Source of the DNA: Desulfovibrionales bacterium
GTDB taxonomy: Bacteria > Desulfobacterota > Desulfovibrionia > Desulfovibrionales > Desulfovibrionaceae
Direction of reading: 5' to 3'
NCBI GenBank assembly: GCA_030156255.1
Contig: JASGMV010000002.1
Location: forward strand, 1-64,000
Length of the DNA: 64,000 nucleotides
In this document: piece after piece, positions 34,808-44,296 of the stretch
Layout: each line of letters starts with the position of its first letter
How positions within the stretch are numbered: position 1 is the stretch's first letter
Position numbers and translations under genes: made by a program
Notes under the pieces: model-generated
Told to the model about the DNA's origin: nothing
The model's database searches: none
The model's input: the letters and a program-made list of their open reading frames with translations, nothing else

Positions 34808-34916
34808 GGGCGGGTTAGCTTTTCAAAGTTAAACCACGCTGCAGGAATTTGCGAGCAAATTTTTGCAGCGACCTGCTTGTAACACAAGCAGGTCAGGCGT
34901 AAATGTTCTAGGTAGA
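34808..34916 (-). repeat. multi-hairpin repeat, copy B
   Basis: Inverted relative to copy A (11.5 kb). Stem 1: 34870-34879 with 34885-34894 (10 bp, perfect). Stem 2: 34838-34851 with 34856-34869 (14 positions, two G-T wobbles). A weaker third stem lies at 34814-34834. Read on the minus strand it starts TAGAACATTTACGCC, as copy A starts TAGAGCATATTACGC. Stem sequences differ from copy A while pairing is kept. It lies between a terminator and the hybrid kinase gene. Confidence 0.75.
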
Positions 34917-34950
34917 TGAATACCGTACGTTAGATGTATCGGCGGCGCCC

Positions 34951-37900
34951 ATGCAGCGAAAATCGCACTTCGTTCAGCCCGGGATTTTTGTTTTTCCGCT
35001 CCTTCTGCTTGCCGCATGGCTGATGGTTTTTACGACGGCGCCCTTGGTCTGGGCTGTCGCCGACACTCCTGTGTACGGATCCGGCTCCCTGAATTTCACC
35101 GATTCGGAAAAGGCCTGGCTGAAAGCCCATCCTACCATCCGCATCGGGGTGGACCGGAGCTACGAGCCCTATGAGTCGATCAGTTCGAATGGGGAGTATC
35201 GGGGCGTCGTCTCGGACTACGTCCGGCTGCTGGCCGAGCGCACCGGACTGAAACTGAAGCTGGTCACCGCCGGCAGCCTCACCGAGCGGCTGAACCTGCT
35301 TGAGCAGGGGGAGATTGAGGCCATTGCCACTCTGGTCCCCACCCCGGAGCGAAAAAAGCGGATGCTTTTTTCTCGGCCGTATCTGGCCTTTCCCTCGGTC
35401 ATCGTGGTCCAGGAGGACAACCTCTTCATCTCCCAGTTGGAGGATTTGTATGGAGAAAAGGTTGCGTCCATCCGCAGCTCCTACCCGGTGGAAAGCTTGC
35501 AGGCCAAGCATCCCCAGATCGAGCTGAAGCTGTTCGATACGCCGCGGGAAGCGCTCCTCGCCGTGTCGGAAGGCGACGCCAGCGCGTTCGTGGGCAACCT
35601 GGCCATGGTCAGCTACACCATCAGAAAATACGCCATCAGCGGGTTGAGCGTCTCCGCCCAGGTCGGCTCCATCGTCGAGAACATGTGTTGGGGCGTCAAC
35701 AACGAAAACCCGGAGCTGGTCTCCATCCTGGACAAGATTCTCGGCTCGGTGACCCCCCCCATGCGCCGCGCCATCTACGACAAGTGGATCGTTTTTCCTT
35801 TTGAGGACGCACTGGAGTTTCAGCGTTCGTTGGTCTGGGTTTGGCGGGGCGCGGCCCTGGCCGGGGGCCTGATTTTGCTGGTGCTGCTGAGGAACTTTCG
35901 GCTGCGCCGGGTCATTCGGGAACGGATGCGCGTCGAAGAGGCGCTGCGGGAGTCCGAAACCCGGTATCGCAGCTTGTTCGAGGATTCTCCCATACCGTTG
36001 TGGGCCGAGGATTGGTCGCAGGCGAAGTTGTTTTTCGACGAGCTTCGCGCCGGGGGCGTGGAGGATTTTCAGGAATATTTTCTCCAGCATCCCGAGGAGG
36101 TGCGGGAATGCCAACGCCGCATCAGGATTCTGGAGGGTAATCGCTCCGCCGCCTTGCTGTACGAGGTGGGGGATGGAGAACAACTTGGGACGATGGATTT
36201 GACGTTCATCGTGCCGGATGACGGCCTCGCTCAGGCCGCCATGGAGCTGGCCGCCCTGGCCGAAGGAAAGGACTTCTACCGCCATCAGCAGGTCAATCGC
36301 ACGTTCCGGGGCGGGCTCATCCAGGTGGACCTCGCCTTGGTGGTTTCGCCGGCTCGGATCAAGGACTTGAGCCGCGTGCACGTGTACACCGTGGACGTCA
36401 CCGAACAGATGCGAACCGAGGAGGAGCTGCGAACCGCCAAGGAGGCCGCGGATGAAGCCAACCGGGCCAAGAGTCGTTTCCTGGCCTCCATGAGCCATGA
36501 GATACGCACGCCGCTCAACGCCATCTCCGGCATGAGCGACCTTTTGCTCGGCACGCCCCTGAATAACGTCCAGAAGGATTGCCTGCAGACGATTGACGAC
36601 GCCGTGGACCACCTGTTGTCCGTCATCAACGACATCCTGGACTTCTCCAAGATTGAAGCCCGGCGGTTGGAGCTGGAGCGTTTGGACTTCGACCTGGACC
36701 ATGTGCTGAACAAGGTGCTGCACATTACCGAAGGACCGGCCAAAGAGAAAAAATTGCATTTGAGCGTCGAGCGAGCCGAGGACGTCCCTTGTGTCCTCAC
36801 GGGCGATCCAGCCCGGCTGGCTCAGGTGCTCATCAACCTGGCGGCCAACGCCGTGAAGTTCACCGACAAGGGGCGGGTGGATGTGTCCGTTCGGAGCGCC
36901 GGCGTTTCCGGAAACGACGGGGTGAAGCTGTGGTTCGGCGTGCGCGATTCCGGCATCGGCATTCCCGTGGACCAGGTCGAAAACATTTTCGAAAGTTTTC
37001 GGCAGGCGGATGGCTCCATGTCGCGGCGCTTTGGCGGAACGGGCCTCGGTTTGGCCATCGCCAAGCAGTTGGTGGAGCTTATGGGCGGCCGCCTGGAGGT
37101 CAAGAGCCTGGAGGGGCAAGGCAGCGAGTTTTTCTTCACCGTAGATTTCGGGCTGGGGTCTCCGGAGAATGTGGAGCCTGCGCCGGCGAAGGATGAAGAC
37201 GGCGCTCCCCCCCTGGACGTGCTGCTGGTCGAGGACAATCCGGCCAACGTCAAGGTCGCAAGCCTGCAGCTCGCCCACATGGGCCATCGCGTGGAGGCCG
37301 CCTCCAATGGAGTGGAGGCGTTGGACCTTTTGAGGCGGCGTCGCTTCGACGTCGTTCTTATGGACTTGGAGATGCCGGAGATGGACGGCCTGACCGCCAC
37401 GCGGGCCATCCGGGCCGGGGAGGCGGGGCTGGAGAACGTCGACGCGCCCATTGTTGCGCTCACGGCGCACGCGATGGCCGAGGTCCGGGAGCAGGCCGAA
37501 GAGGCCGGAGTTCAGGCCTGCATCACCAAGCCGGTGAATTTTCGTCTTTTGTCCTCGGTCCTGACCGGCTTGTTCGAAAAATCCGGGCCTTCCGGCGTCG
37601 CCTCCGGCGAAGCTTCCGCGGAGACGGGCAACGGCCTCGCCGTCCTTGACATGGAGGCGGCTCGCCGGGTCCAGGGCGTGGACCCGGCCATGTTCCGGAC
37701 CATTATGGACGTGTCGCTGCAGGAGTTGGGTGAACGGCTCAGGCTGTTGCGGCAGGCGTCTCAAAACGGTCGGGATTCGTCGAATCTACGCATCCAGGCT
37801 CATACCCTCAAGGGAACGGCGGCGGCCATAGGGGCCTATCGCCTGGAGCAGGCGGCTCGGGAGCTGGATCAGGCGGCCAAAAACGGGGACAGGCAACGGA

Positions 37901-37992
37901 TCGCGCCGTTGATGGCGGCTCTGGAGTCCGAGGCGCAACAGTTGCGCCAAGCCTTGGAGCGCCTTGGGGAAACCGTTTGGGAGGAGGCATGA
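34951..37992 (+). CDS. hybrid sensor histidine kinase (SBP-PAS-HisKA-HATPase-REC-Hpt)
   Basis: This 1013-residue protein carries a whole phosphorelay. A signal/TM segment (about 10-36) precedes a periplasmic SBP_bac_3-type binding domain (45-280; AHPTIRIGVDRSYEPYESI), TM2 (about 296-315), a PAS-like region (330-490), HisKA with His516 in SMSHEIRTPLN, HATPase (RFGGTGLGLAIAKQLV), a receiver with phospho-acceptor Asp805 in VLMDLEMPEMDG, and a C-terminal Hpt domain with His951 in HTLKGTAAAIG. The ligand is unknown; an amino acid or similar small molecule fits the sensor fold. Its stop overlaps the start of the double-receiver gene, a likely target of Hpt phosphotransfer. The start lacks a clear Shine-Dalgarno. 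Confidence 0.93.
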   Translation: MQRKSHFVQPGIFVFPLLLLAAWLMVFTTAPLVWAVADTPVYGSGSLNFTDSEKAWLKAHPTIRIGVDRSYEPYESISSNGEYRGVVSDYVRLLAERTGLKLKLVTAGSLTERLNLLEQGEIEAIATLVPTPERKKRMLFSRPYLAFPSVIVVQEDNLFISQLEDLYGEKVASIRSSYPVESLQAKHPQIELKLFDTPREALLAVSEGDASAFVGNLAMVSYTIRKYAISGLSVSAQVGSIVENMCWGVNNENPELVSILDKILGSVTPPMRRAIYDKWIVFPFEDALEFQRSLVWVWRGAALAGGLILLVLLRNFRLRRVIRERMRVEEALRESETRYRSLFEDSPIPLWAEDWSQAKLFFDELRAGGVEDFQEYFLQHPEEVRECQRRIRILEGNRSAALLYEVGDGEQLGTMDLTFIVPDDGLAQAAMELAALAEGKDFYRHQQVNRTFRGGLIQVDLALVVSPARIKDLSRVHVYTVDVTEQMRTEEELRTAKEAADEANRAKSRFLASMSHEIRTPLNAISGMSDLLLGTPLNNVQKDCLQTIDDAVDHLLSVINDILDFSKIEARRLELERLDFDLDHVLNKVLHITEGPAKEKKLHLSVERAEDVPCVLTGDPARLAQVLINLAANAVKFTDKGRVDVSVRSAGVSGNDGVKLWFGVRDSGIGIPVDQVENIFESFRQADGSMSRRFGGTGLGLAIAKQLVELMGGRLEVKSLEGQGSEFFFTVDFGLGSPENVEPAPAKDEDGAPPLDVLLVEDNPANVKVASLQLAHMGHRVEAASNGVEALDLLRRRRFDVVLMDLEMPEMDGLTATRAIRAGEAGLENVDAPIVALTAHAMAEVREQAEEAGVQACITKPVNFRLLSSVLTGLFEKSGPSGVASGEASAETGNGLAVLDMEAARRVQGVDPAMFRTIMDVSLQELGERLRLLRQASQNGRDSSNLRIQAHTLKGTAAAIGAYRLEQAARELDQAAKNGDRQRIAPLMAALESEAQQLRQALERLGETVWEEA

Positions 37993-39359
37993 GCAAAGCC
38001 GGAGGGGCGAACGCTCCGACGCCGTCCTTGGAGGACATGCGCGTGCTCGTCGCCGACGACGCTTCCTCCGTGCGGCGCATTATCGCCTCGATGCTCTCCC
38101 GCTACGGCGTGCAACACGTTTTGGAGGCTTCGAACGGCGCCGAGGCCTTGGAGATTTTGGAGCGCCGCCCCGTGGACATCATCATCGCCGATCGCAGCAT
38201 GCCGAACATGGATGGGCAGGAGCTTCTGGAGCAGGTGCGCGCCCACCCTTTGTTTGGCGAAACACCCTTTCTCATGGTGACGCAGGAGGCGGACAAGTCG
38301 TATGTGCTGGACGCCATCCGGGCCGGCGTAACGGACTATCTGCTCAAGCCGATCTCCGCGCCGGGGTTGTTTGCAAAGATCAATGAAATTCGCCAGAGTC
38401 TGCGCGGCCCTGCTAAGTTGTTGCTGGTGGACGACTCCCAGGCGTCCCTGTCCATGATCAAGGCCATGCTTCTGTCGTCGGGCAATTACAAGATGAGCGT
38501 CGCGTCTTCCGCCGTGGACGCCCTGCGGATGCTGGAGCGTCTGGCCTCCAGAAATTCCGGGGAACTGCCGGACTTGGTCCTCATGGACGTGGTCATGCCC
38601 GAGATGGACGGCGTGGAGGGGGTGTGGGCCATGAACCTCGACCAGCGGTTGCGGTCCATTCCAGTGATCATGGTCTCGGCTCGGGACGAGGAGGAAACCC
38701 TGCAGAGGGCTTTCGAGGCCGGAGCCGTGGATTATATCGCCCGGCCCGTGAGCCGGGTGGAGCTTCAGACCCGGGTGCAGGCGGCCTTGCGCCTCAAAAG
38801 CGAGCGCGACCAGAGAATGCAGCGGGAGCAGGAGCTCTTGCTGCGTTTGGAGCAAATCCAGGAGGCCAATTGCTTCGACTACGCGACCAATGCGTTGAAT
38901 CGCCGGGCCTTTGAAGAATGTTTACGCCGGGAATGGGGTCGCGCCGCGCGCGAGAAGCGCAGCTTGGGGGTGATCTTGCTGGAGTTCGTCGGCTGGAGCC
39001 AATGCTGCGAAGACGACCCGGAGTTCGGCGATGATATTCTTCGCCTTGCGGCCGAAGCCTGCTCCCGCTGCCTCAAGCGCCACGGCGACGTTCTGGCCCG
39101 AGTGGGCGAGGCCCGCCTGGGGATGATTCTGGCTGAAACCGGCGCCGAAGGCGTATCGGTCGTCGCGGAGCAGGCGCTGGCCAAAGTGTCCGCGGTGGAG
39201 GAACTCAACCGTTACGGACTTGCTCCGGCCTTGGGAGCGGCCGTGGCCCAGCCTACGCCGGGTTTGCAAAGGTCCTCCATCGTGCGCGCCGCGGATATGG
39301 CTCTGTTCGAGGCTTTGGGGCAGGGCGGCGGCCTGATTCTCGCCGGCGAGAAGACCTGA
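37989..39359 (+). CDS. double-receiver response regulator with degenerate GGDEF
   Basis: This 456-residue protein has two receiver domains: REC1 (about 18-135; phospho-acceptor Asp in IIADRSMPNMDG) and REC2 (about 143-265; LVLMDVVMPEMDG). A C-terminal diguanylate-cyclase-like domain follows (about 300-450), recognisable from FDYATNALNRRAFEECL at its start. The catalytic GGDEF loop is replaced by RVGEARLGM, so cyclic di-GMP synthesis is unlikely; it may instead bind nucleotide or a partner. ATG 37989 overlaps the kinase stop (ATGA) and is preceded by GGAGGAGG. The pair forms a two-gene phosphorelay. Confidence 0.88.
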   Translation: MSKAGGANAPTPSLEDMRVLVADDASSVRRIIASMLSRYGVQHVLEASNGAEALEILERRPVDIIIADRSMPNMDGQELLEQVRAHPLFGETPFLMVTQEADKSYVLDAIRAGVTDYLLKPISAPGLFAKINEIRQSLRGPAKLLLVDDSQASLSMIKAMLLSSGNYKMSVASSAVDALRMLERLASRNSGELPDLVLMDVVMPEMDGVEGVWAMNLDQRLRSIPVIMVSARDEEETLQRAFEAGAVDYIARPVSRVELQTRVQAALRLKSERDQRMQREQELLLRLEQIQEANCFDYATNALNRRAFEECLRREWGRAAREKRSLGVILLEFVGWSQCCEDDPEFGDDILRLAAEACSRCLKRHGDVLARVGEARLGMILAETGAEGVSVVAEQALAKVSAVEELNRYGLAPALGAAVAQPTPGLQRSSIVRAADMALFEALGQGGGLILAGEKT

Positions 39360-39464
39360 CGGCAACCTTTCCCGAGGCTGGCGTTCCCACGCCATTCGGC
39401 CAATTTATTTTATAGCGCCTGTCGTGCGCGCTGAGCGAAGCTCCCGCGCTTTCGGAATCGCGTC

Positions 39465-39520
39465 CGCCGCCAGCGCCATGAGACCCGCTTCAAAACGGCG
39501 ATCCCATGGCGCTGGCGGCG
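39465..39520. repeat. 16-bp perfect inverted repeat between convergent genes
   Basis: Arms 39465-39480 and 39505-39520 (CGCCGCCAGCGCCATG and complement) flank a 24-nt spacer. Neither side has a T-run, so an intrinsic terminator is doubtful; it could block transcription from either side or protect both 3' ends. Confidence 0.6.
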
Positions 39521-39531
39521 CGAAATGCGCC

Positions 39532-40752
39532 TTAGCGCTTAAGTTGCGACGTCCAGTACTCGACATCCGGCTTCAGCTGGAGGAAACCGAGTTCCTGGCC
39601 CAATTCCACGAACAGAACGACGAGGAAGAGCGCGCCGAGCACGATGCCCGTCCATTTCCATCTGCGAGGAGCGTATTTCAGCACCAGCACGGCCGGGAGA
39701 ACGCCGAAAATGACGTCGATCCCGACGCCGCCCACCACGTTGACGGCCTTGAGAAAGATGGCTGGTTCGATAAAGGCGACGCACAACGGCGGCAGGAAGG
39801 CCAGAGCAGCGGCCAGCACCCTGTTGGAGGTGTTAAACGTCGTGGCGCACAAATCCCGCATGAAGCTCATCAGCGCCATGCCGTTGGCCATGTACGAGGT
39901 GGTGGTGGCCAAAAGGGCGAACAGGGCGGCCATCACGGTGAAGAGCGGGGAGTGCAGATGCTTGGCGAGCGGGACGGTGGCCGGCAGATTCTTGATGAAT
40001 GCGCCCAGAACGTTGTTGCCGTCGGTGCTGACCAGAGGCAGGGCGCCGGCGACCACGAATATCCACAGCAGGTTCATGGTCAGTCCGATGAGCGTGCCGA
40101 TGATCATGGCTTTTCGCACGGCCCACTGGTCGTTGCCCAGGCTGCGGCAGATGGTCGGGATGATGTTGTGGAAGTGGAACGCGGTGACCATGACGGGAAG
40201 AGTGGCCGGCAAGAAGCCCCAGTCCTTGTAGTCCAGGCGGCCGAAGTCCATGTTGGCGCCGCATTTGAGCACCAGAATCAGGAAGGCGGCCCACATGCCG
40301 ATCATCAGCACGGTGTTGCCCCGGCTCATGACCTTCATGCCGAAAACGGTGAGCAGGGTGGCCGTTATGAAGAAAATGACGGACGCCAAACCCGGGCTGA
40401 AATTTGTGGACAGGCTCCCGATGATGGATCCCGACGCGGCCAGGTAGGCTGTCAGAAGGCCGTAAAGGATGATGAGGTTGGCGACGATGGTGATCCATTT
40501 GCCGACCATTCCCAACTCCTGTTGGAAAAAGCTTGGCAGGTCGGCGGTTTCGCTTTCGGTGAGGGCCGGCTGCGCCGCCAGGATCATGGCCGTGGTCAGC
40601 ATCATGGCCCACATGACCACGGAGCCCAAAACGGAGGGCCAGAAACCGGCCAGTCCGGTCTGGACGGGTAAGGCGAGGATTCCGGCTCCGATAAGGTTGC
40701 CGGTGATGACGAAGGACATGGTGATGACGGAGGCCTTGTGTGTATCGCTCAT
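39532..40752 (-). CDS. HAAAP family amino acid permease (probable serine importer)
   Basis: This 406-residue integral membrane protein has about 11 hydrophobic segments and the opening SVITMSFVITGNLIGAGILALPVQTG typical of the hydroxy/aromatic amino acid permease family (Mtr, TyrP, SdaC). These are proton- or sodium-coupled importers in the inner membrane. It starts 36 bp after the L-serine dehydratase stop with an AGGAG site, so the pair is an operon. That context favours serine as substrate, as for SdaC; tryptophan or tyrosine cannot be excluded from sequence. Confidence 0.88.
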   Translation of the reverse strand: MSDTHKASVITMSFVITGNLIGAGILALPVQTGLAGFWPSVLGSVVMWAMMLTTAMILAAQPALTESETADLPSFFQQELGMVGKWITIVANLIILYGLLTAYLAASGSIIGSLSTNFSPGLASVIFFITATLLTVFGMKVMSRGNTVLMIGMWAAFLILVLKCGANMDFGRLDYKDWGFLPATLPVMVTAFHFHNIIPTICRSLGNDQWAVRKAMIIGTLIGLTMNLLWIFVVAGALPLVSTDGNNVLGAFIKNLPATVPLAKHLHSPLFTVMAALFALLATTTSYMANGMALMSFMRDLCATTFNTSNRVLAAALAFLPPLCVAFIEPAIFLKAVNVVGGVGIDVIFGVLPAVLVLKYAPRRWKWTGIVLGALFLVVLFVELGQELGFLQLKPDVEYWTSQLKR

Positions 40753-40788
40753 TGTCTCCTGCCTGTAGCGTAAGTAGGGTGTCGTTGG

Positions 40789-42162
40789 CTAGCAGCTGGG
40801 TTTGGCCAGCGTCAGGGCGAGTCCGCCTTCAGAGGTCTCCTTGTATTTCCGGGACATGTCTTTGCCTGTTTCGGCCATGGCCCAGATCACCTGGTCCAGG
40901 CTCATGATGTGGGCGCCCGGCGACTCCATGGTGGCGATCAGGCAGGCGTTGTAGGCTTTGACTGCGCCTACCGCATTGCGCTCGATGCATGGCACCTGGA
41001 CCTGGCCGTTGATGGGATCGCAGGTCAGGCCAAGCTGGTGCTCCAAGGCGGTCTCCGCCGCATTTTCAACCACATCCGGGGGGAAGCCGTTGGCCTCGGT
41101 GATGAAAGCGGCGGCCATGGCCGTGGCCACGCCGATTTCTCCCTGGCAACCGACTTCGGCGCCCGCGATGGACGCATTGTGCTTGCAGAGGAAGCCCACC
41201 AGGGCTGCGGCGAGCATGCCCCGCCGCAATTTTTCCTTGACGATGTGCATGTGCCGCTTCAGAACGGTGACGACGGACGGGAGCACGCCGGCCGCCCCCA
41301 AAGTCGGAGCCGTGACCAGGATGTGGCCGGCGGCGTTCTCCTCCGCCGCCGCGAAGGCGTAGGCGTCCAGGGCCAGCATGAGGCGGCCCATGCCGGATTC
41401 TCGGTGGCGCAGGCGCTCGAAGAGGCTTGACGCCTTCCTGCGTAGCCCCAAGGGGCCGGGCAGGACGCCTTCGGTGTTCAGGCCGTGGTCCACCGCCGCC
41501 TCCATGGCGGCCAGAATGTGGTCCAGGCCCGTGTTGATTTCCTGGCGGGTCGCGCCGGTGACGGCCTGCTCGTTGTCCAGCATGACCTGCTCCAGCGTGA
41601 GGCCCTTGCCGCGGATGATTTGTTGGAAATCGTCCATGGTCTCGTACGGGTGCGCGGGCTTGCCGCGCTTGGGAGGCCGCCAACCCTTCCATTGGATGAA
41701 CCCCCCGCCCGGGGAGTAGTACTCGCGCTCGAGGAGTACGGTCCCTCCTGCGTCCAACAGTTGGATCACCATCGTATTGGTAAAGGGAAACTGGGCCAGA
41801 ATGTCGTCGAAGACGATGTCTTTTTCCGTGATGGCGATGCACTTGCCGGGGAGATTGATTTGGTAGGCCGCACCGGGCGTTTTGAACAAGTCGTCCAGGA
41901 ACGCACAGGGGCATGTTGCGGGGTTTTGGCCCAGCAGGCCGGCCAGAGCGGCCTTGTGCGTGCCATGGCCTCTGCCCGTGGCTGAGAGGGACCCGTAGAG
42001 GTGCACCTCGATTTTCTCCGCCTTGTCCAGCATCTCCGGAGACTGGGAGCAAACCAGTTCATAAAAGTTGCGGCCGGCCCTCATCGGCCCTATGGTGTGG
42101 GAACTCGAAGGACCGGGGCCGATTTTCAACAATTCGAATATGGAAGTCGTGATGGGGTACAT
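40789..42162 (-). CDS. sdaA: L-serine dehydratase, iron-sulfur, single chain
   Basis: This 457-residue enzyme deaminates L-serine to pyruvate and ammonia using an oxygen-sensitive [4Fe-4S] cluster as Lewis acid. The N-terminal beta domain has the substrate motif IGPGPSSSHTIGPMRAG; the alpha domain has Cys in VGCQGEIG, GLTCDPINGQ and VPCIERN, at the cluster-ligand positions. Length matches single-chain SdaA (about 455). The frame is open 31 codons further upstream, but ATG 42162 has a GGAGG site and the family N-terminus. It is first in an operon with the HAAAP permease. RidA at the left end would detoxify its aminoacrylate intermediate. Confidence 0.95.
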   Translation of the reverse strand: MYPITTSIFELLKIGPGPSSSHTIGPMRAGRNFYELVCSQSPEMLDKAEKIEVHLYGSLSATGRGHGTHKAALAGLLGQNPATCPCAFLDDLFKTPGAAYQINLPGKCIAITEKDIVFDDILAQFPFTNTMVIQLLDAGGTVLLEREYYSPGGGFIQWKGWRPPKRGKPAHPYETMDDFQQIIRGKGLTLEQVMLDNEQAVTGATRQEINTGLDHILAAMEAAVDHGLNTEGVLPGPLGLRRKASSLFERLRHRESGMGRLMLALDAYAFAAAEENAAGHILVTAPTLGAAGVLPSVVTVLKRHMHIVKEKLRRGMLAAALVGFLCKHNASIAGAEVGCQGEIGVATAMAAAFITEANGFPPDVVENAAETALEHQLGLTCDPINGQVQVPCIERNAVGAVKAYNACLIATMESPGAHIMSLDQVIWAMAETGKDMSRKYKETSEGGLALTLAKPSC

Positions 42163-42531
42163 GCGATGTCCTCCGAATAGGGCCAAGAGATGCACTGCAG
42201 AGCGTCCGGTTTGGATAAGATCATTCTTGGTAGCCGAGGGCGAAGGAAAGAACAACCATCTTCAGGCAAAAAAAAGTAGCCCGTTGGAAACGGAGCCGGC
42301 TGCACGGCTAGGGTCGATTGCTTTTTTCGTCAAATGGTCGGATCGGATGAAGTTTGTGCTGGAATAAAATTTCGAAAATTGCGCTAAACAAGCGGGGTGG
42401 AGCCGGTATGCCCAGGTATCAACCTTGACATGCTGGAGAAATCGGATAATGAGGGAGGATGGCGCTCGCAAGGCGCTTTCAAATTTTTCGTCCCTAGCCC
42501 TAGGCCGACGACTGTTCCCCAAGGAGCGTAG
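42163..42531. other. divergent control region between sdaA and the ABC transporter
   Basis: About 370 bp, partly AT-rich (about 42255-42400). It must hold promoters for both directions. The only candidate seen is TTGACA at 42425-42430 with GATAAT at 42445-42450 on the plus strand, but the 14-bp spacing is too short for confidence. No gene or clear operator palindrome is visible. Confidence 0.4.
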
Positions 42532-43260
42532 ATGGCTGTTATTGAAGTTAGGAATCTCAATAAATGGTACGGGGATTTCCACGTCTTGCAGAACATCGAC
42601 GAGACGGTGGAAAAAGGGGAAGTGCTTGTCATTTGCGGCCCCTCCGGCTCGGGAAAATCCACGTTCATTCGCTGCATCAACCGCCTGGAGGAATTCCAGA
42701 AGGGCTCCGTCCACTTTTGCGGCAAGGATATTCACGCCCGCGATGTCGACGTTAACTCCCTGCGCGCCGAAATCGGCATCGTGTTCCAGCAGTTCAACCT
42801 CTATCCGCACCTCACAGTCCTCAAGAACGTGATTCTGGCGCCCACCAAGGTGCGCAAAACGCCGAAAGGGGAGGCCGAAGATCTGGCTTTGATGCTTTTG
42901 GAGCGCGTCGGCATTCAAAATCAGGCCCATAAGTATCCCGCAGAGCTTTCCGGCGGCCAGCAACAGCGGGTGGCCATCGCCAGGGCGCTGGCCATGCGAC
43001 CGCAGGTGATGCTTTTCGACGAGCCCACCAGCGCTCTGGACCCGGAGATGATCAACGAAGTGCTCAACGTCATGAAGGACTTGGCCCGCGAAGGCATGAC
43101 CATGCTGTGCGTCACGCACGAGATGGGGTTCGCCCGCGAGGTCGCCGACCGCGTGATCTTTATGGACGGCGGGCAGAAGATCGAAGAAGCTCCTCCCCAC
43201 GAATTCTTCTCGAATCCGAAAAGCGAACGAACACAACTTTTCCTGAAGGAAATTCTTTAA
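42532..43260 (+). CDS. glnQ: polar amino acid ABC transporter, ATP-binding protein
   Basis: This 242-residue ATPase drives an uptake system of the glutamine/glutamate/arginine type. Walker A is GPSGSGKST (residues about 37-45), the Q-loop lies in [17 protein letters not shown], the signature motif is [16 protein letters not shown], Walker B is [14 protein letters not shown], and the switch His is in CVTHEMGFA. The start has an AAGGAG site. Three partner genes follow in the order binding protein, permease, permease. It is divergent from the serine dehydratase operon; the substrate is not determinable from this subunit. Confidence 0.95.
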   Translation: MAVIEVRNLNKWYGDFHVLQNIDETVEKGEVLVICGPSGSGKSTFIRCINRLEEFQKGSVHFCGKDIHARDVDVNSLRAEIGIVFQQFNLYPHLTVLKNVILAPTKVRKTPKGEAEDLALMLLERVGIQNQAHKYPAELSGGQQQRVAIARALAMRPQVMLFDEPTSALDPEMINEVLNVMKDLAREGMTMLCVTHEMGFAREVADRVIFMDGGQKIEEAPPHEFFSNPKSERTQLFLKEIL

Positions 43261-43335
43261 AAGCGACCCGCAGGGTCCAACTGTCGACAATGGCTGTCAG
43301 ACCTGTTCAACCATAATGCAACTGAGGAGGCGAGT

Positions 43336-44229
43336 ATGAACTTCATCCACCGTAGCGTACTATTGGCTTTGTCTCTTTGCCTTGTGCTGGGCGTGGCCGC
43401 TTGCAGCTCCCAAGGGCAGCAGGAGGCCAAGAAGGAGGCCGCAACGTCCGAGGCCCCGGCGGCTCCCGAGAAGGCGCTCGGAAAGATCGACCAGATCAAA
43501 CAGCGCGGCAAGCTGGTTTGCGGCGTCAAGGACGCCGTGGTGCCCTTCGGCTACGTGGACGAGGCCACCAACCAGATCGTCGGCTTCGACGTGGATATGT
43601 GCGACTACGTCGCCAAGAAGCTGGGGGTCGAGCTTGAGTTGAAACCCGTGACTTCGGCCACGCGCATTCCCATGTTGGCCCAGGGCTCCACGGACATCGC
43701 CGCGGCCACCATGACCCACAAGCTTTCCCGCGATGACGTGATCGATTTCTCCATCACCTATTTCATGGACGGGCAGAAGATCCTGGTGGGCAAGGACTCG
43801 GGCGTCAAGTCCGTGGCCGATCTGGCCGGCAAGAAGGTCGGCACGGCCAAGGGCTCCACCTCCGAGAAGAACATCAAGGAGGCCCAACCCGACTGCACCG
43901 TGCTTTCCTTTGAAGGTTATCCGCAGGCCTTCCTCGCTCTGAAGCAGGGCAAGGTCGCGGCCGTGACCACGGACTCCACCATCCTGCTCGGGCTGAAGAA
44001 CAGCGACGACCATCCTGAAAACTGGGCCATCATGGGCGACTACATCTCCGCGGAGCCCTACGGCCTGGGCCTGCCCGAAAACGACTCCGACTTCCGCGAC
44101 TTCGTGAACACCGCGTTGATGGAGATGTGGAACTCCGGAGAATACCAGAAAATCTACAACAAGTGGTTCGGCAAAGACAGCAAGTACTATCTCCCCCTGA
44201 CCTGGGAGATGGAAATCTGGCCGAAATAA
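43336..44229 (+). CDS. amino acid ABC transporter binding lipoprotein
   Basis: This 297-residue SBP_bac_3 protein has a lipoprotein signal peptide with lipobox VAAC (Cys near residue 23), a linker rich in Ala, Glu and Lys, and a ligand-binding domain (about 50-290) with VCGVKDAVVPFGYVDEATNQIVGFDVDMCDYVAKKLG and MLAQGSTDIAAATMTHKLSR. It delivers a polar amino acid, probably glutamate, glutamine or aspartate by family, to the two permeases downstream. GAGGAGG precedes the ATG. A hairpin right after its stop probably favours higher expression than the permeases. Confidence 0.93.
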   Translation: MNFIHRSVLLALSLCLVLGVAACSSQGQQEAKKEAATSEAPAAPEKALGKIDQIKQRGKLVCGVKDAVVPFGYVDEATNQIVGFDVDMCDYVAKKLGVELELKPVTSATRIPMLAQGSTDIAAATMTHKLSRDDVIDFSITYFMDGQKILVGKDSGVKSVADLAGKKVGTAKGSTSEKNIKEAQPDCTVLSFEGYPQAFLALKQGKVAAVTTDSTILLGLKNSDDHPENWAIMGDYISAEPYGLGLPENDSDFRDFVNTALMEMWNSGEYQKIYNKWFGKDSKYYLPLTWEMEIWPK

Positions 44230-44241
44230 GGCTTCCAACTG

Positions 44242-44275
44242 CAGGGCGCGGGTCTGACCCGCGCCCTGTTTGTCC
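44242..44275 (+). terminator. intra-operon hairpin after the binding-protein gene
   Basis: Arms 44242-44253 and 44257-44268 (CAGGGCGCGGGT and complement) form a perfect 12-bp stem with a 3-nt loop, followed by TTTGTCCTTTT. It sits 13 bp after the binding-protein stop and just before the permease ribosome site, as expected for a partial terminator that raises the ratio of binding protein to permease. Confidence 0.75.
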
Positions 44276-44296
44276 TTTTCCAGGCTGGAGCGCGTC

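Noticed and set aside
34930-37764. 944-codon open frame on the minus strand antisense to the hybrid kinase
   Set aside because: High GC keeps the opposite frame open; its translation is rich in His, Gln and Arg with no domain, while the plus strand encodes a complete kinase.
42425-42450. TTGACA/GATAAT promoter for the ABC transporter operon
   Set aside because: The 14-bp spacing is outside the normal 16-18 bp range; mentioned only as a weak candidate.
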